Positions 11,921 to 24,569 of a stretch of 64,000 nt of DNA are shown in pieces. Under the pieces are notes generated by a model. It searched no databases. It was not told the origin of the DNA and was given only the letters and a program-made list of their open reading frames with translations. This DNA comes from Quercus robur (taxonomy: Eukaryota > Streptophyta > Magnoliopsida > Fagales > Fagaceae). Position numbers and translations under genes: made by a program. Positions within the stretch are counted from its first letter, which is position 1. Every line of letters begins with the position of its first letter. The DNA is taken from positions 42,942,327 through 43,006,326 of the forward strand of contig NC_065545.1 in NCBI RefSeq assembly GCF_932294415.1. Direction: 5' to 3'.

Positions 11921-13560
11921 ACTTGGCCTATCCTTAAATTTTAGCATCTCAAACATAATGTTTACTAGCTCATACTATCCTTGGACTTAAAGTTGTAAGC
12001 TAGTATAATGATGGTATAGAGAATGTGTGACTGTGCCTTTTAAGTATCTATTATGAAGTTTCAAGCAGATTGTGAATAAAGCATTGAAGTTGCTATGCTC
12101 CACTATTTCTAGTAGAATATTCATGACTCCTTTCTTAAAAAAAAATAAAAAATAAACTCCTGTAAGTGTTTAATTTCAATTTTGGTGCATCATAAACTTG
12201 TCCTCTTAATTCTCATGTCAGAAATGGCCTACACAAAGGGTGGACTTGCTTCTGCTGGCCAGGAATGTTTATTGGATTCAGAATTACTGAAAGCTTATAC
12301 GGCTATGAAATATCACTATATTGCACCAATTTGAATTACATGGAAACTTTTTTGTCCTTAAAAAGTTGAGTACAAGAGTGAAGCGAGAGTAGAAACTTAG
12401 AGCATCTATACTTAAAAGCACATGCTGCTCTTGCCAATTTCTAGTGGTTGAATTGCATCTTGCCATCCAAAACTTTTGATCAAAGTAGACATGCTTCTTG
12501 TCATCACCTAATTTTGACCCTGCCAAGATATTGGCACTTGAGATCTTTCAAACTAAAAGTAACAAAACCTATTTGTTGTGATCGATGGACAAAACCCTTG
12601 CATTGGATTCCAGGCAAACCCTAAAAGCTAAGAACTTTGCCTGAATTTGACCAAAGGCCAAACATGTCCATTTCCATTAAAAGACAAAAATATCACTTCA
12701 ATTCCTATATTTTGGAGTCAGTTTATGTTATTTTCAACTTGAAATCAATTTGGTTTCTATCGTCAACTTATTAATAGAAAATACTTACGTGACTAATGAC
12801 ATGCATTGCTAACATGTCTAATGCTGATGTGTTTAAATTTTAGAGTCCACATTAGCACTTAGATGGCAAAAAAAGTCACATCAACATTTAAAATGAAAAA
12901 AAAAAAGGTGTAATTCAATAAATAAATTTTTTTAAAAAAGATTGAGAAACTAAGGCAGGTCCTTAACGGTAGCATAACTTCTAAGCTTCAAAGCTAATAC
13001 ATATAGCATGCCTTAAGACAAACATATTTGGTACACTGTAGATGCACCAAACATGGGAAGGAATTAGCCTGAATAATTTTTTTGGGGGGCCAAATTCCAA
13101 AATCCAGAGTCCAAAATCCAAAAAATTAAAAATTAATTATTTTTTCTTAAAGGATACATATATTTGCTTCATCTTTTTTCCTTCAAAACTGTGAAAGCCA
13201 TGTGTAGTAAAGGAATGTCGAGGCAGACCTTGCATATTTAGTGAATATAATATAAAAGTCAAAAATATTGTATCTCAATTTACATTACCTAGTTTCAAAG
13301 TAGATTTTGATGATTTAAATCTCATTTCAATTGTAACTATTAAATTATTAATTTATATAATATAGAAGTAATAACTATTGAATTATTAATTTATATAATA
13401 TAAAGTGAAGAGTCCAAATTGACCTCTACTGGAGAGAGAGAGAGGACATAAAAACAAAAACAAAAACAAAAAAACAAAACAAAAATATGGGATCACGTAC
13501 GTGAGTGACATTGGTGTTTAAGTTGAGTTGACGCACGCACTCTCTCTCTCTTCCTTCCTA
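11921..13560. other. Spacer between the tandem reductase copies
   Basis: The first roughly 400 bp match the sequence downstream of copy 2 (24570 onward), so the duplicated unit includes the 3' flank. The rest is AT-rich with an (AAAAAC)n stretch near 13450-13485 and CT-rich DNA near 13540. No gene is seen. Confidence 0.6.
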
Positions 13561-13561
13561 C

Positions 13562-13571
13562 GGCATAAAAA
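13562..13571 (+). promoter_or_regulatory. TATA-like box of reductase copy 2
   Basis: GCATAAAAAC lies about 35 bp before the ATG at 13602, preceded by a CTCTCTCTC tract and followed by a (GA)n leader. It resembles the TATAAAAAC before copy 1. Assigned from position and composition only. Confidence 0.35.
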
Positions 13572-13601
13572 CTAGAAGCGGTCGAGAGAGAGAGAGAGAG
13601 A

Positions 13602-16600
13602 ATGAGTGGAGGTGGAGCAGAGAAGGTAGTGTGTGTAACTGGAGCATCTGGTTACATAGCTTCATGGCTCGTCAAGTTCTTGCTCCAACGTGGTTACACT
13701 GTCAAAGCCACAGTTCGTGACCCAAGTTAGTCTATACTCTCACTCTCACTCACACTCACTCCAAACTCTCCCATTTCATTTGACAGCCTTTGATTTTTTT
13801 TTTTTGCAAACATTTTACAACTGGGTTTTCAACTTTTCATCCATCACCATTTTTTCATAATCATCGTGAACCCAGTTTAGTTTTTACTCAGACTAATTTA
13901 ATGTTATAACCTTTTTGTTTAACTAGTTAATCTTTTTCTTTATTGAGCCAAGTTCTAACACTAATTGAATTTGCAAGCTTCCTAAATTAAAGCAAAATTT
14001 TTTCCCCTTTCTCTTTAATGGGTTGTGATAAATGATGATCATGTTTGAATTATATATCAAGAAGATAAATTATGCTTGAATTTTAAGAATTGGGTTTAAA
14101 ATCTAGTGTTTACTAAAATCAATTTAATGATCAGTTTGATCGTTTGCGTTTAGGAGATCGTCAACCAAATTCGATGACTTCCCCCTCCCACTTTGCTTTG
14201 CTAGCTGATAGTAACCACTAAAATGAGACTGTATAATTTTCATGGTTAAATTACTAATTTGATCCTCAAACTATAAGTTAAAGTTTAATTTTGGTCCCTC
14301 AACTATTAATTGTGTCAATTTAGTCCCTCAATTATTTGTTGTGCCAATTAGTTACTCAATTTTCAAAATAAAGTCAATCTCATCTTTGAATCTACTCCTC
14401 TACATTTAAATTTTAATGAACCTAACTAATGTAGAAAATGGAACACAAATTAAAAGCTAGGATGCACGGACACTGACACCGGTGCAGGTACAATACAGTG
14501 TTACGAGCAATTTTTGAAAAATTATAACATGACATGATATATAAGATACCGTTATGACACATATACAACACCTAAATGAAGTGTCCTAGGTTAAATGATT
14601 ATTATAAAATGTGTAAAATTTTGAAATCTAATCATTTTCAATTATTAATTCTGTTAAAATTTAAATGGATAGGTGACCCAAGAATGAATTTGGCATGATT
14701 TTGGAAATTGAATGACTAAATTAATGCAATTGAACTAAATTGAACTCTATCCAATAGTTAGAGGATCAAATTAGTAATTTAATCAAATTTTAATTTTGAA
14801 ATTATTACTTGAATACTTATAATTTTGATATTTGTGAAGGAAAAAATAGAGTATATAGGTGATGTTAAGATGGATAAACTCAGATGTATACATTTTTAAA
14901 AGATACAATATAAACAACTTATGAGTTCTGCTTTAAATGTGACCATAGACGATCCAAGGAAGATGGAACACTTACTTGCACTTGATGGAGCTAAGGAAAG
15001 ACTTCATTTGTTCAAAGCTGATTTACTGGAAGAAGGATCTTTTGATTCTCTGGTTGATGGATGTAAGGGCGTTTTTCATACAGCCTCTCCCGTTATTAAC
15101 TATTCTGCTGATCCACAGGTATCTGTTACACTTAAATTGAATGATGAATGTCATATAATATGGAAACATAGATATATATATATATATATATATTTTTTTT
15201 TTTCAAAGAATGACTAAATCTTGTTTAATACTTTGATTTACCAAAAGTAAGTGAAACTTTCTTGCCCTCTGATCACATAAAGTAGTCCATGAAATTACCC
15301 CTTTTTTCATTTCGCATGTTTTGAAATGCCCATTGGATGCTTCTTTTATCTCTTATATAATTTCTTTTGATTTGCTCCAATGTTTGTGCGCAAGTCTTCG
15401 TTAGTAGATCTTTAAACTGTTCAAAAATCTAAGGGGGGAAAAACGTAACAGTCTATGTAGATACTGTGCAAATTACGTCTCAAATCACTTGTGCATATGT
15501 TGACTTACCCAATTCATAACGAGATTTTTTTTATAATTCTTTCCAGACAGAATTAATTGAACCTGCATTGAAAGGAACACTTAATGTCCTTAGATCATGT
15601 GCCAAAGTTCCATCTATTAAAAGAGTGGTTATAACATCCTCAATGGCAGCGGTTGCATTCAATGGAAAACCTCTTGCTCCTGATGTATTAATTGATGAGA
15701 CTTGGTTTTCAGATGCTGCTTTCTGTGAGAAATCAAAGGTGCATATATGTTCTAATTTCTTATTACATGCTCTCTTTTCCAGGTTCTTTAGTGAATGCTA
15801 CATTTGGCAATTTCTCTGGCTTCATAATGGTTTATCAGTCACATCATATCAGCTGCAATTAAGCTTTTTCTTTATTTTTGCTTTCCTTTTTCCCCTGGAT
15901 GGTTTTTCTCCTATCTTATACCATGGATGTAGCCTTCTTGAGTGAGTTTATTCATGTTCAGCCTTCATATCCCATATTTATATAAAGTATTGTGAAATAG
16001 AAGACACCATAGCACTTAGTATATATGATGCTCTCAAGTGTAGTGATAGCTCTTTAGAACAATTCTTATTCCATCAAAGTGTAATTGAAGCTTTATTTGT
16101 CTTTTTGATTACTATATTTGAAGATGTCCACTAATATGTTTCTCTCTAAGCTGGGTCTAAGTGTTTGCTAGGAAAGCATCTTCAATAGAATATTGAATTT
16201 TAAGGAGGTTTACTCTCTTTTCTTTCCGGAGCAGTTGATAGAGGGAAAATATAAGTTTAGATATATATATATATATATATATATTACTAACCAACAAATT
16301 TCTTTTGGTTTTTGGTGGGAGGATGCAATCATCACTAAGCTTCATATCTGTGGTAGCAAATATGATGCCTTTTTTTAAAAATAAAGAAGAAAAAAAATTA
16401 TTTGTTTTGGTTATATGACATATATTCTCTATCAACACAACCGGATTGGAAGTCATTTGTTTACTTTGAGATCATTTGTTTTCATCAGCTTTGGTATTCA
16501 CTTTCAAAGACCTTAGCTGAGGCGGCTGCTTGGAAATTTGCAAAAGAGAATGCAATTGACATGGTCACAGTAAATCCAGGGTTCGTGATTGGTCCTCTCT

Positions 16601-19105
16601 TACAGCCAACTCTTAATACAAGTGTGGAGCCAATTCTGAAACTTGTAAATGGTACTCTTCAGCTCTAGTCTATAGAGGTTTTTTTTTTTTTTTTAATCTT
16701 TCTATTGAATAGTAATGCATGCTTGTGAAATAAAGTCATGTTGGACCAAATGACGTTCCCCCCCCCCCCCCCCCCCCACAGAAGAGAATGGGTTCAAACT
16801 TTTGTGATTCATGTATTATTTTCTTCTTATAATTTAGAGATTAATATGCCTAACAGCACAAACCTCCAAAAGAAAAATGATTGACCCCATGCATCTGTTT
16901 GGCTAAGTTCATTGTTCTTATGTCTAGAATATTGTGTGGGACAAAAATCTAAAGTTATTCAGTGGCAATAGTTAACATAATCTATTCGATAGGGGGATTT
17001 AGAACAGTGTTATGCGCAAAGTATTTTTGCCTGAATTAGGTATATTAATCAAATCATAATTCTTTATCCAGGGATTCCAACACTCAGTAACTACTTACCT
17101 CAAATGAAAATTAGCTTTAATATTTCACAACTTCCACAATTTGAAGTGTGATGTAGGTTATGTTCTTTGTTGCTTAATTTTTATACAGTGAACAGATACT
17201 ATTTTCTGAGCAGTCTGATGTGGTACCCCTTGTCATTTCATCATCCCTTTGTTCGTTTATTTTGTTCAAATGATTTACATGTGTCAACTTATCATTGGAT
17301 CAAATTTGTCAAAGCTCTGGGCTTCCAAACTCCCTGCACTAATTAAGGCTTTAATGCTCTATTGTATCCTATTTGGGAATAATATCAGATGAAATTTTAA
17401 GGTAATGGCTGCAAACCTAACTTAATTTTATCACCACCTCAGTACATAACCAAAACATATTGGTTCACAAATTTAGCTTGCTACTATTTCACATCAATTA
17501 AATAAGCACAAATTCCAAACTTTGTCCAAAACTGGTAGTTTTGTGCTTTATTATTCCAGTGAAAATTTCCATTTGAAAATTCTTTGATATGTTCATCTGA
17601 ATGACTTTTAGTGACCCTTTTTTAAACATGCTACTTAGAATTATCAATTTTTCATGTCTTTTTTGCTGTCGTCTTGAGATTCTTGCAATGGGCCAACTAT
17701 TATTGTGGCATGTTACTTTGCTTTGGACTGTTTACAACAGATAAAAGGTGTGTTTATGTTTAAAGCATTTCAAAGGAATAGATGGAATCTTAGTTATAGG
17801 GTAAGTTCCTTGTTTAAGGACTCTCTTTTAAATTAAAAGTAGTCAAGTTGTGAGTGCATCTCTACAATCATTCAAATGTCTTAATTTCTGCCAGAATGTG
17901 GTTCTGCCTAATTCCCTCTTCTTTGATACAATTTTTTGTGATGCAAGGAGTTGATGGTTTATCTTATGCAGGGGCCAAAACTTTTTCAAATGCAACTTAC
18001 AGATGGGCTGATGTTAGAGATGTTGCTAATGCTCATATACTAGCCTTTGAGAGCCCATCAGCTAGTGGAAGATATTGTTTAGTTGGAAGAGTTATGCACT
18101 GTTATGAGGTTGTGAAAATTTTGCATGAGCTCTTCCCTGATCTGAATCTTCCTGAAAAGTAAGCTGCATATACGTCTATTTTACTACTATTTGTCTCATC
18201 TTTTTCTCATAGATGCATTGAACAATTTCTAATTATCTTTGTGCCTGATTGAGTTATGGCTTTACATTCATTATTTTCTAGTGCAAATTACGTATGTTTT
18301 TCTTTTCCTTGGACAATATCTTCCCATCCTGATTTGGAAATTCCATTTATTTTATTTTATTTTTTTATTGCTATCATAATATTTTCATATGAATTTTATT
18401 TTTATTTTTATGGCATGGTACCTCATCAAGGCAGGGCCCTTTGGACCCATCACTGGGGAGTAAACCACAGATACAAAACCCCATAGAGATCTTGTTTCAT
18501 GTGTGCTTTTCATAATATTTAAAAATTTATAACTAAGATCTTCCTATATGCTTGGTTGAAAAAAAGGGGGGAGGCCTACAGAAGAGAGCAGAAATTCTCA
18601 GTTTGGCCAAGTCTATCATCTATAATCCTTTTTCAGTGTCTTTTATTTTGTTATTTTAAACAATATTGTGGTCTTTTATTTTGTTTCTATTTTGGATGAT
18701 GTCATCCATATACAGTTTCACCTTACATGCTCAAAGGCATAGGCGAGCTATAAGCCATTACATTGTATAGCATTTAGGAACTCTACTGTATTCTAGACAA
18801 TGTGAATTAGCCATAGAATAACCAGTCCGAAAGGGAAAAAGAACCAGCATAATCATCAAGTAATTTCTTTTCTCACCAAGAGCATAAGGTCATCAACTTC
18901 CAAAATCAAAGTTGTTGTAACAGTAAAAGAGTTTAGGGTTTGATAAGTTGACCCTAACACAAAATATTATTTAGATATAAAGGAGTACAGTGACATTACT
19001 ATTTTGCCCCTAGTTTAAACCCATAACAAAAGTTGAGCTCCTAACCTTGTTACAGTCTACCTCAACATTAACAGCTCTACTTTATGCAACTATCATGTTC
19101 ATTAT

Positions 19106-19139
<34 letters not shown>

Positions 19140-22100
19140 ATGAAATAAAAGACTTTATTGAAGAAGGAAGAAAACTACACAAAAGGGTCAGCCTCCTTTA
19201 CAATCACATCTACAACACTAGGAGGGAAATGACCAAGACCAAAACTTCCAAAATAAAAAAAGCTACAAGACCATTTGGCTTTGATAAACCCAGCTAAAGG
19301 ATACTGAACCAAGCTCGACAAATATAGAGTTAACAGCCGAAACAAAGCTAAGCAATCTCCATGGAACTTAATCACCAGGAGCTCTTATTGAATCTATACA
19401 TATCTTGGAGTCGCTTTCAATTACGAAGTGAGAAGCATTCAACTTGGTAGCAATATTAAGTGCCAATATAATTGCATCAGCCTCAGCTTGAAGAGTGACA
19501 TTGGTATTTTCCTTCTTTGAGTGGGGCAGAACCAATTTTCCTCTCCAATCTCTAACAACCACAGCAATAGAAGAGTAACTCAGCCCAACAGCAGCATCAC
19601 AATTAAGTTTGAAGGAATTATACCTTGGTTTTAACTACCTACATAGACTTCTCCAAGAATCCATAGGCAGGCTTGATTTTATCAACCGCCAATGTTCTTG
19701 AACCAGCTTATGAAAGCTTCTAGATTTCTGCACCTCAGATGGCAGCAATCCCTCATGGACAACTTTGTTTCTCCACATCCATATACAGTCAATACACAAA
19801 GCTCCAAACAAAAGAAACTTCTCTTTATTTTCCTTATCAAATTGCATAACATTTGGTGGGTCATGTAGCGTTTCAATCAATTGAGATGTAGAGGATAATT
19901 GCAGGTTGTCCAATCTGATACTGAATTGACTTCTGTACCAGAGTGCCCTTGCAATATGACATTGAGTGAATAAATGCAAGGTGGATGTAGAATCAAAGCC
20001 ACAAAAAGGACAACTTAGATCAGGGATATGAACATATCTGCTAGTTTGATCTTTGGTTGGAAGCAAGTCTGATGCGATCCTCCACAGGTGCAGTTTGAGT
20101 CTACAGTGTAGCTTTGTCTTCCAAATCTTTCTTTTAAATGAGTCGGCACTATTTCGTCCGTCACTCTCCATTATTAGATTGTATGCTGTTTTCACTGAAA
20201 ATTGACCATTTACCAAATTAGTCCGTGCCCATCTGTCTGTTTGGCCACTGTTCCAAATTGGAATTTTCAAGATTGCTGATATTGATCAAATAATTGCTGT
20301 AGTTTTGTCACATTCCAACCTGTTTTCATTTGATTCATTAATTGAGAGACCACCAAGCAAGAATCACCTTGTTGGGAGGCTGGACTGGGAGAGAATCCTG
20401 GTTTGTTGGGTAGCCAAGGATCTTCCCACACCAGAATGGACTCACCTGAATCCACCAATTTGCATGTACCTTTTTGTAACAGAGTCCTGGCATCCTCTAT
20501 GCTCTTTCAAATCCATGAGGTTTTGGTTGTTTGAGGTGCTGTAAGCCAACTTGATCTGACTTTGTACTTTGCAACCACCAACTTGACAAAAGGACAATTC
20601 TTTCCGGACAAAACCCTTGGCTATAAGAGCTAAATTGATGTCCTCAAATCTGTTGAATCCCATCCCACCTTGCTTTAATGGCTTGCATAATTCATCTCAT
20701 GCCAGTGGAGAATAGAAGATTTGATTATCCTTCTTAGGACTCCACCAAAAACGCCTAACAGCAGCATCTGACTTACCATTTAGTCTGAGGAAGCATGAAT
20801 CTTGACATTGTGTAGTTTGGTATTGCTTGAGCTACTAACTTGATGAGTATTGCACTTCCTGACCAAGAGAGACTTTTGCTTTTCCAACTGGCAGTTCTAG
20901 CTTGAACCTTGTTTTTTACATACTCAAAATCTCTGCTTCTATTATTTGATAGAAATAGGGGTACTCCCAAGTATTTAGTACCCTGTGACAGCTTCTTGAT
21001 GCCTGTTTGGTCTTTAATTTGCCTTAGAAATCAGGAATGAACTCCTTTTGAACTAAACACCCCTATCTTCTCAAGGCTAATGCTTTGGCCCAACCACTCA
21101 CAATATAACAACAAACAGTTCATAAGATCCTGCACTTCAGACATCTTGGCATTACAGAACAGCATCACATTGGAGGAGCAACATTGGACACCTTCACTCC
21201 TTTTATCGAGCCCCTATTGTCCTCTCTATTAATCAATCTAGCTAAAACTTCACTGCCTATAATGAATAGATAAGGGGATAGAGGATCACCTTGTCCTAGC
21301 CCCCTTGAGGGAGAAATTCTAGTCTCCTTTCCACCATTGAGCAGCAAGGTGTAATTAACAGTGGACATACATTGATGGATTAACTTAGTGAACTTCTGGC
21401 TGAACCCAAAATCCCTTAGAACAGCTGATATGAAGTTCCACTCCATCTTGTCATACGCTTTGTGAAGATCTAATCTGATCCTGATGCAACCCCTGTTCCT
21501 CTTCATATCGTTAAAACTATGCACAACTTCTTGAGCAATAACCACATTTTCAGAGATGCTTCTATTTGGGATAAATGCAACTTGGGCTGGATCAATCATC
21601 TTTTCAAGAAGAGGCCTCATTCGATTCGCTAGGGTTTTGGAGATCACCTTATAACAGAAATTGCAAAGACTAAGGCCTGAATTGGTTGAAATTATGAGCT
21701 CCTTGGACCCTGGGTATTAGAGTAATAAAGGTATGATTCATCTCTCTAAGCAACCAACCCTCTTTGAAAAAGCTTTGAATTGCAGCCACAAGCTGCTCCC
21801 CAACTATTAGTCAATAATGTTTATAAAACAATCCTGGCATATCATCTAGGCCCGGAGCTTTAAGTGGGTTCATATTGAATAAAACTCTTCTAATTTCTTC
21901 TTCTGAGGGAACTCTAGTTAATTCTATTTTTTCTTCGTATGAAACACATGGCTGAATAAGACCATCAAGATTAGTTGGCACTCGTGTTAGAATATTGGAA
22001 TACTTCTTTGAATTTAGTAGTGAAGTATGCCCCTGTTTCATTTCTGTCAATCAGTCTGGATCCTTCATCTTCTCTAATTTCAGTAATGCAGTTCCTTCAG

Positions 22101-24569
22101 TAATACAGTTCCTTTGTCTCCGAATAATGGTTGATAAATGAAAAAATCTTGAATTCCAATCTCTTACCTTTAACCAACACTCCCAGGATTTCTTTTTTAA
22201 CTTTACTTCCTCCCATTCTAACCATTTTTCTAACTCTAAACACAAGGCTGCTTCAACCTCTAGATTCTCTTGAGTTGGGGCTCTATTTTGAATTTCTTCA
22301 ATTTTCTTTTCTTCTCCAACTCTTTGATTCTGGTTCTTGCATATCCAAACTGTGTTTTGTTCCACTCTTTTAGCTTGTCTCTTGCTTGTTGAATCTTTCT
22401 TGCCAGTTTGAAACCATGAGACCCTTCTACTTGCAGTTGCCAAGCTTGCTGAAGTAGCTGAACTACCTGTGAACTTGTTGCATCTCCAGTCCACATAGCA
22501 TCAAAACGGAAAGGCCTTGCTCTTGAATTGTCCTCCAAATGGGTGTCTAGCAAAATAGGATTATGATCTGAGGATGACGCTATCAGAGGCTTAATCTCGG
22601 CTTTAGGAAACAAGCCTTGCCATTCCTGATTACAAACACCTCTATCCAACCTCTCCTTAACATTGGCAAAACCAGCACGTTTATTGGACCATGTAAATTT
22701 AGAGCCACAAAAGCCAAGATCAATGGCTCTTGTTCCAAGAACAAAATTTTTAAAACTTCTGGTAGAACCTTCTCCAACCTGTCTTCCAACTCTCTTTTCT
22801 GCACTATTAATCAAACAATTGAAGTCCCCAATTGCTAACCAAGGTCCAGCAAATGAATTAACCATGCCCTCCATAAGACCCCAAAATTTAGCCCTGCCAT
22901 TAACACTAGAGGGCCATACACTGCAAAAAGAAGTCATGGAGGGGGGGATGAATAAACCAAAGGCGCAATGACATTTCTGTCTGCAAATATGACCTCCAGC
23001 TCCACACCCTTTCTCCATATTAAGGCTAAACCACCAGATTCACCTATAGACTCAACACTATAAGTCTGTTTGGATAGAACTTATTTTGCTGAAACTGAAA
23101 ACACTGTAGCAAAATAATTTTTAAATGTGTGAATAGTTCTGTGGGACCCATTTTTAATGAAAAAGTTGCTAAAAAGTGGAATTTGTGGGTCCGTGAACAG
23201 TGCACGGATGCACTGTTCACCGTGGAAAAGTCAACATTTGCAGCTACTGTTCATGAAACAGTGCATGAACAATAACCGCATTCCCTGAAACGCGTGAAAA
23301 CCCAAAAAAAAAGAAAAAAAGAAAAGAAAAGAGGAAAACGCAAAACATGCAAACACTGAAACGCAACACGTATCCAAACATCACCTATGGCAGTCAACAA
23401 AACCCAAACTTGATCTCATTTTTTCTATTTTTGGAGACTTGCTTTGGATTCTGGAATGAAAACTACATCAGGCCATTCTTCTCTAACAAGAGCCTTTAAG
23501 GCACTAGCTGTTGGGGCTCTACCAGCACAATGACAATTCCAAGATAGGATTCTCATGGTGTGGAGGGATAAAACAATTACAAGAAAAACCACCAGCCAAA
23601 ACTCAGTAACTTCAAACTGAAGAAACTCTTTAACTAGAGCCCTCCAAAGTCTACACATACAGCCCACCAACAAGAACAACCACCATCCATAATTCTATAA
23701 TCCAATCACCAATCAACTTCAATAAACATTCACTCTTGACAACCACAAACCAAATGCCCTAAGAAATCTACAACATAACCCAACACCAAAATTCTACAGC
23801 AAAATACAATCACCTGCCAACATCAACAAAACTACCAACCAAAACTCAGAAAGTAAGATAAAGCTGGAAAAGAGCTTACGGATTGAATCCACAGGTCGAG
23901 GATGACCTGCTGACTGGGCAGAGCAAACCCAAACCGGGCAGAGCGAAGCCCACAGATAGGGAAGGAATAAGCCCCACAAAAGTGGAAGAAAGACCCACGG
24001 ACGGGCAGAGGTGAACCCACCTCGGAGTGGAGCTTGCAGAGGAGGCCAGGAAAACTCAATCACATGATAGCCAGAGGCACTAAACAAGCGCCAAGAGTAC
24101 AAGCAAGGTTATTGAAGCCAAGTGGTTGAGACAATGAGTTCTAGAATCCTCTCTAACTTGTCATCATGTTCATGTTCAATTATTCTGAATAGCTTGGTCA
24201 CTGTGTAAGCACATGATTAAATAACAAACCTACAAATTATATTTACTGAATAGCCTGTCTACCTCAAAACTGACTGTTTGAACTTTTCATATTTTGAACT
24301 CAGGCATCAAAAGATATGCAGTCTGAATTGTGGACCATTTAATTTAATAATGTGTTTTGTAACATATTTAGCTATCACTATGATAGAATTCCAACAAAAT
24401 TGGCTTATGTTCTATTCATTGCAGATCTGTGGACGACAACCCTTTTGTGCCAACATACCAGGTGTCCAAGGAGAGAGCAGAAAATTTGGGTCTTAACTTT
24501 ACTCCTGTGGAGGTGAGTCTAAAGGATACTGTTGAAAGCTTGAAGGAGAAGAAGTTATTAAGTGTTTGA
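13602..24569 (+). CDS. Cinnamoyl-CoA-reductase-like / phenylacetaldehyde-reductase-like SDR, copy 2 (intact)
   Basis: Six exons: 13602-13725, 14949-15118, 15547-15738, 16489-16651, 17972-18158 and 24425-24569. They join to 981 nt (326 aa plus stop), the usual family length, with GT-AG borders throughout. Seen: the NADPH-binding TGASGYIA at residues 13-20, ATVRDP after the second strand, ITSSM around 127-131, the catalytic YSLSK (Tyr165, Lys169), and the C-terminal blocks GRYCLVGR and ESLKEKK. The family reduces aldehydes or hydroxycinnamoyl-CoA esters with NADPH in the cytosol. The NWYCYGK box of true lignin CCRs is replaced by LWYSLSK, so a CCR-like or phenylacetaldehyde-reductase-like enzyme is more likely than classical CCR; the substrate cannot be read from sequence. 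Intron 5 is 6,266 bp because of a LINE. Exon calls rest on splice motifs and on agreement with copy 1. Confidence 0.9.
14244..14784. mobile_element. 541-bp TIR element in intron 1 of reductase copy 2
   Basis: The terminal inverted repeats are about 24 bp and nearly perfect. The left end reads GGTTAAATTACTAATTTGAT and the right end is the complement of the same motif starting GATTAAATTACT. The interior holds further LTR-like phrases (GGTCCCTCAA, TTTAGTCCCTCAA) and no frame. No clean target duplication was found. The corresponding intron of copy 1 lacks it. Confidence 0.6.
16758..16777. repeat. Poly(C) run in intron 4
   Basis: About 20 consecutive C. Similar G/C runs occur at 26686-26700, about 28189-28204 and 55779-55799. 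Their lengths are the kind that sequencing often gets wrong. Confidence 0.8.
19092..19102. repeat. Left target-site duplication of the LINE
   Basis: ATCATGTTCAT occurs here, just before the poly(T) that marks the LINE 3' end, and again at 24163-24173 beyond its other end. Eleven bp is within the usual range for L1-type insertion. Confidence 0.6.
19368..20270 (-). pseudogene. LINE RT zinc-binding domain and RNase H remnants
   Basis: 20270-19635 encodes a zf-RVT type domain: SVKTAYNLI, then [16 protein letters not shown], then the cysteine/histidine set in [16 protein letters not shown] followed by ALW. 19562-19368 carries a plant LINE RNase [19 protein letters not shown] and [12 protein letters not shown]. 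The two parts are in different frames, so the original protein is broken between them. They act only in retrotransposition of the LINE family. Confidence 0.8.
20442..22050 (-). pseudogene. LINE reverse transcriptase remnants
   Basis: 22050-21811 carries the N-terminal region ([19 protein letters not shown]). 21647-21165 carries the palm core: [37 protein letters not shown] and [15 protein letters not shown]. 20970-20773 and 20663-20442 give the thumb region ([26 protein letters not shown]). The segments lie in several frames. After the VSNVAPPM motif near 21165 the sequence passes almost directly to [12 protein letters not shown] codons, so the FADD catalytic box expected between them is missing. 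Confidence 0.8.
22051..23556 (-). pseudogene. LINE endonuclease (EEP fold) remnants
   Basis: 23556-23425 starts with [13 protein letters not shown] and contains [12 protein letters not shown], the N-terminal strands of an exonuclease-endonuclease-phosphatase domain including the metal-binding Glu. After a MITE insertion the domain resumes below 23064, shifts frame at a C run near 22945, and continues with [24 protein letters not shown] and [11 protein letters not shown] (the catalytic Asp-His). The part below 22495 is the linker towards RT. Confidence 0.8.
23064..23384. mobile_element. MITE nested inside the LINE endonuclease
   Basis: About 320 bp interrupts the endonuclease coding sequence. 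The ends carry TGTTTGGATA at 23067-23076 and its exact complement TATCCAAACA at 23371-23380. The interior has repeated GTGAACAGTGCA/TGCACTGTTCAC motifs. It has no coding capacity. Its first 50 bp resemble the left end of the element at 62008. The exact target duplication is unclear. Confidence 0.6.
24163..24173. repeat. Right target-site duplication of the LINE
   Basis: ATCATGTTCAT, matching 19092-19102 exactly. It marks the 5' end of the LINE copy. Confidence 0.6.

Larger units (their letters stand above)
19103..24162 (-). mobile_element. L1-type LINE, degenerate, inserted in intron 5 of reductase copy 2
   Basis: The element lies antisense to the host gene. Its poly(A) tail is the T run at about 19109-19138. 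Reading on the minus strand from high to low coordinates, the remains are an endonuclease (from about 23556), reverse transcriptase, an RT zinc-binding domain and RNase H (to 19368). It is framed by the 11-bp repeat ATCATGTTCAT. ORF1 is not recognisable upstream of the endonuclease. Frameshifts, stops, an internal MITE and loss of the RT active-site box show that it cannot move by itself. It enlarges the host intron to 6.3 kb without touching its splice sites. Confidence 0.85.

Noticed and set aside
12380-12700. Possible MITE starting with TTAGAGCATCTATACTT
   Set aside because: Only one end resembles a transposon terminus; no inverted partner or target duplication found.
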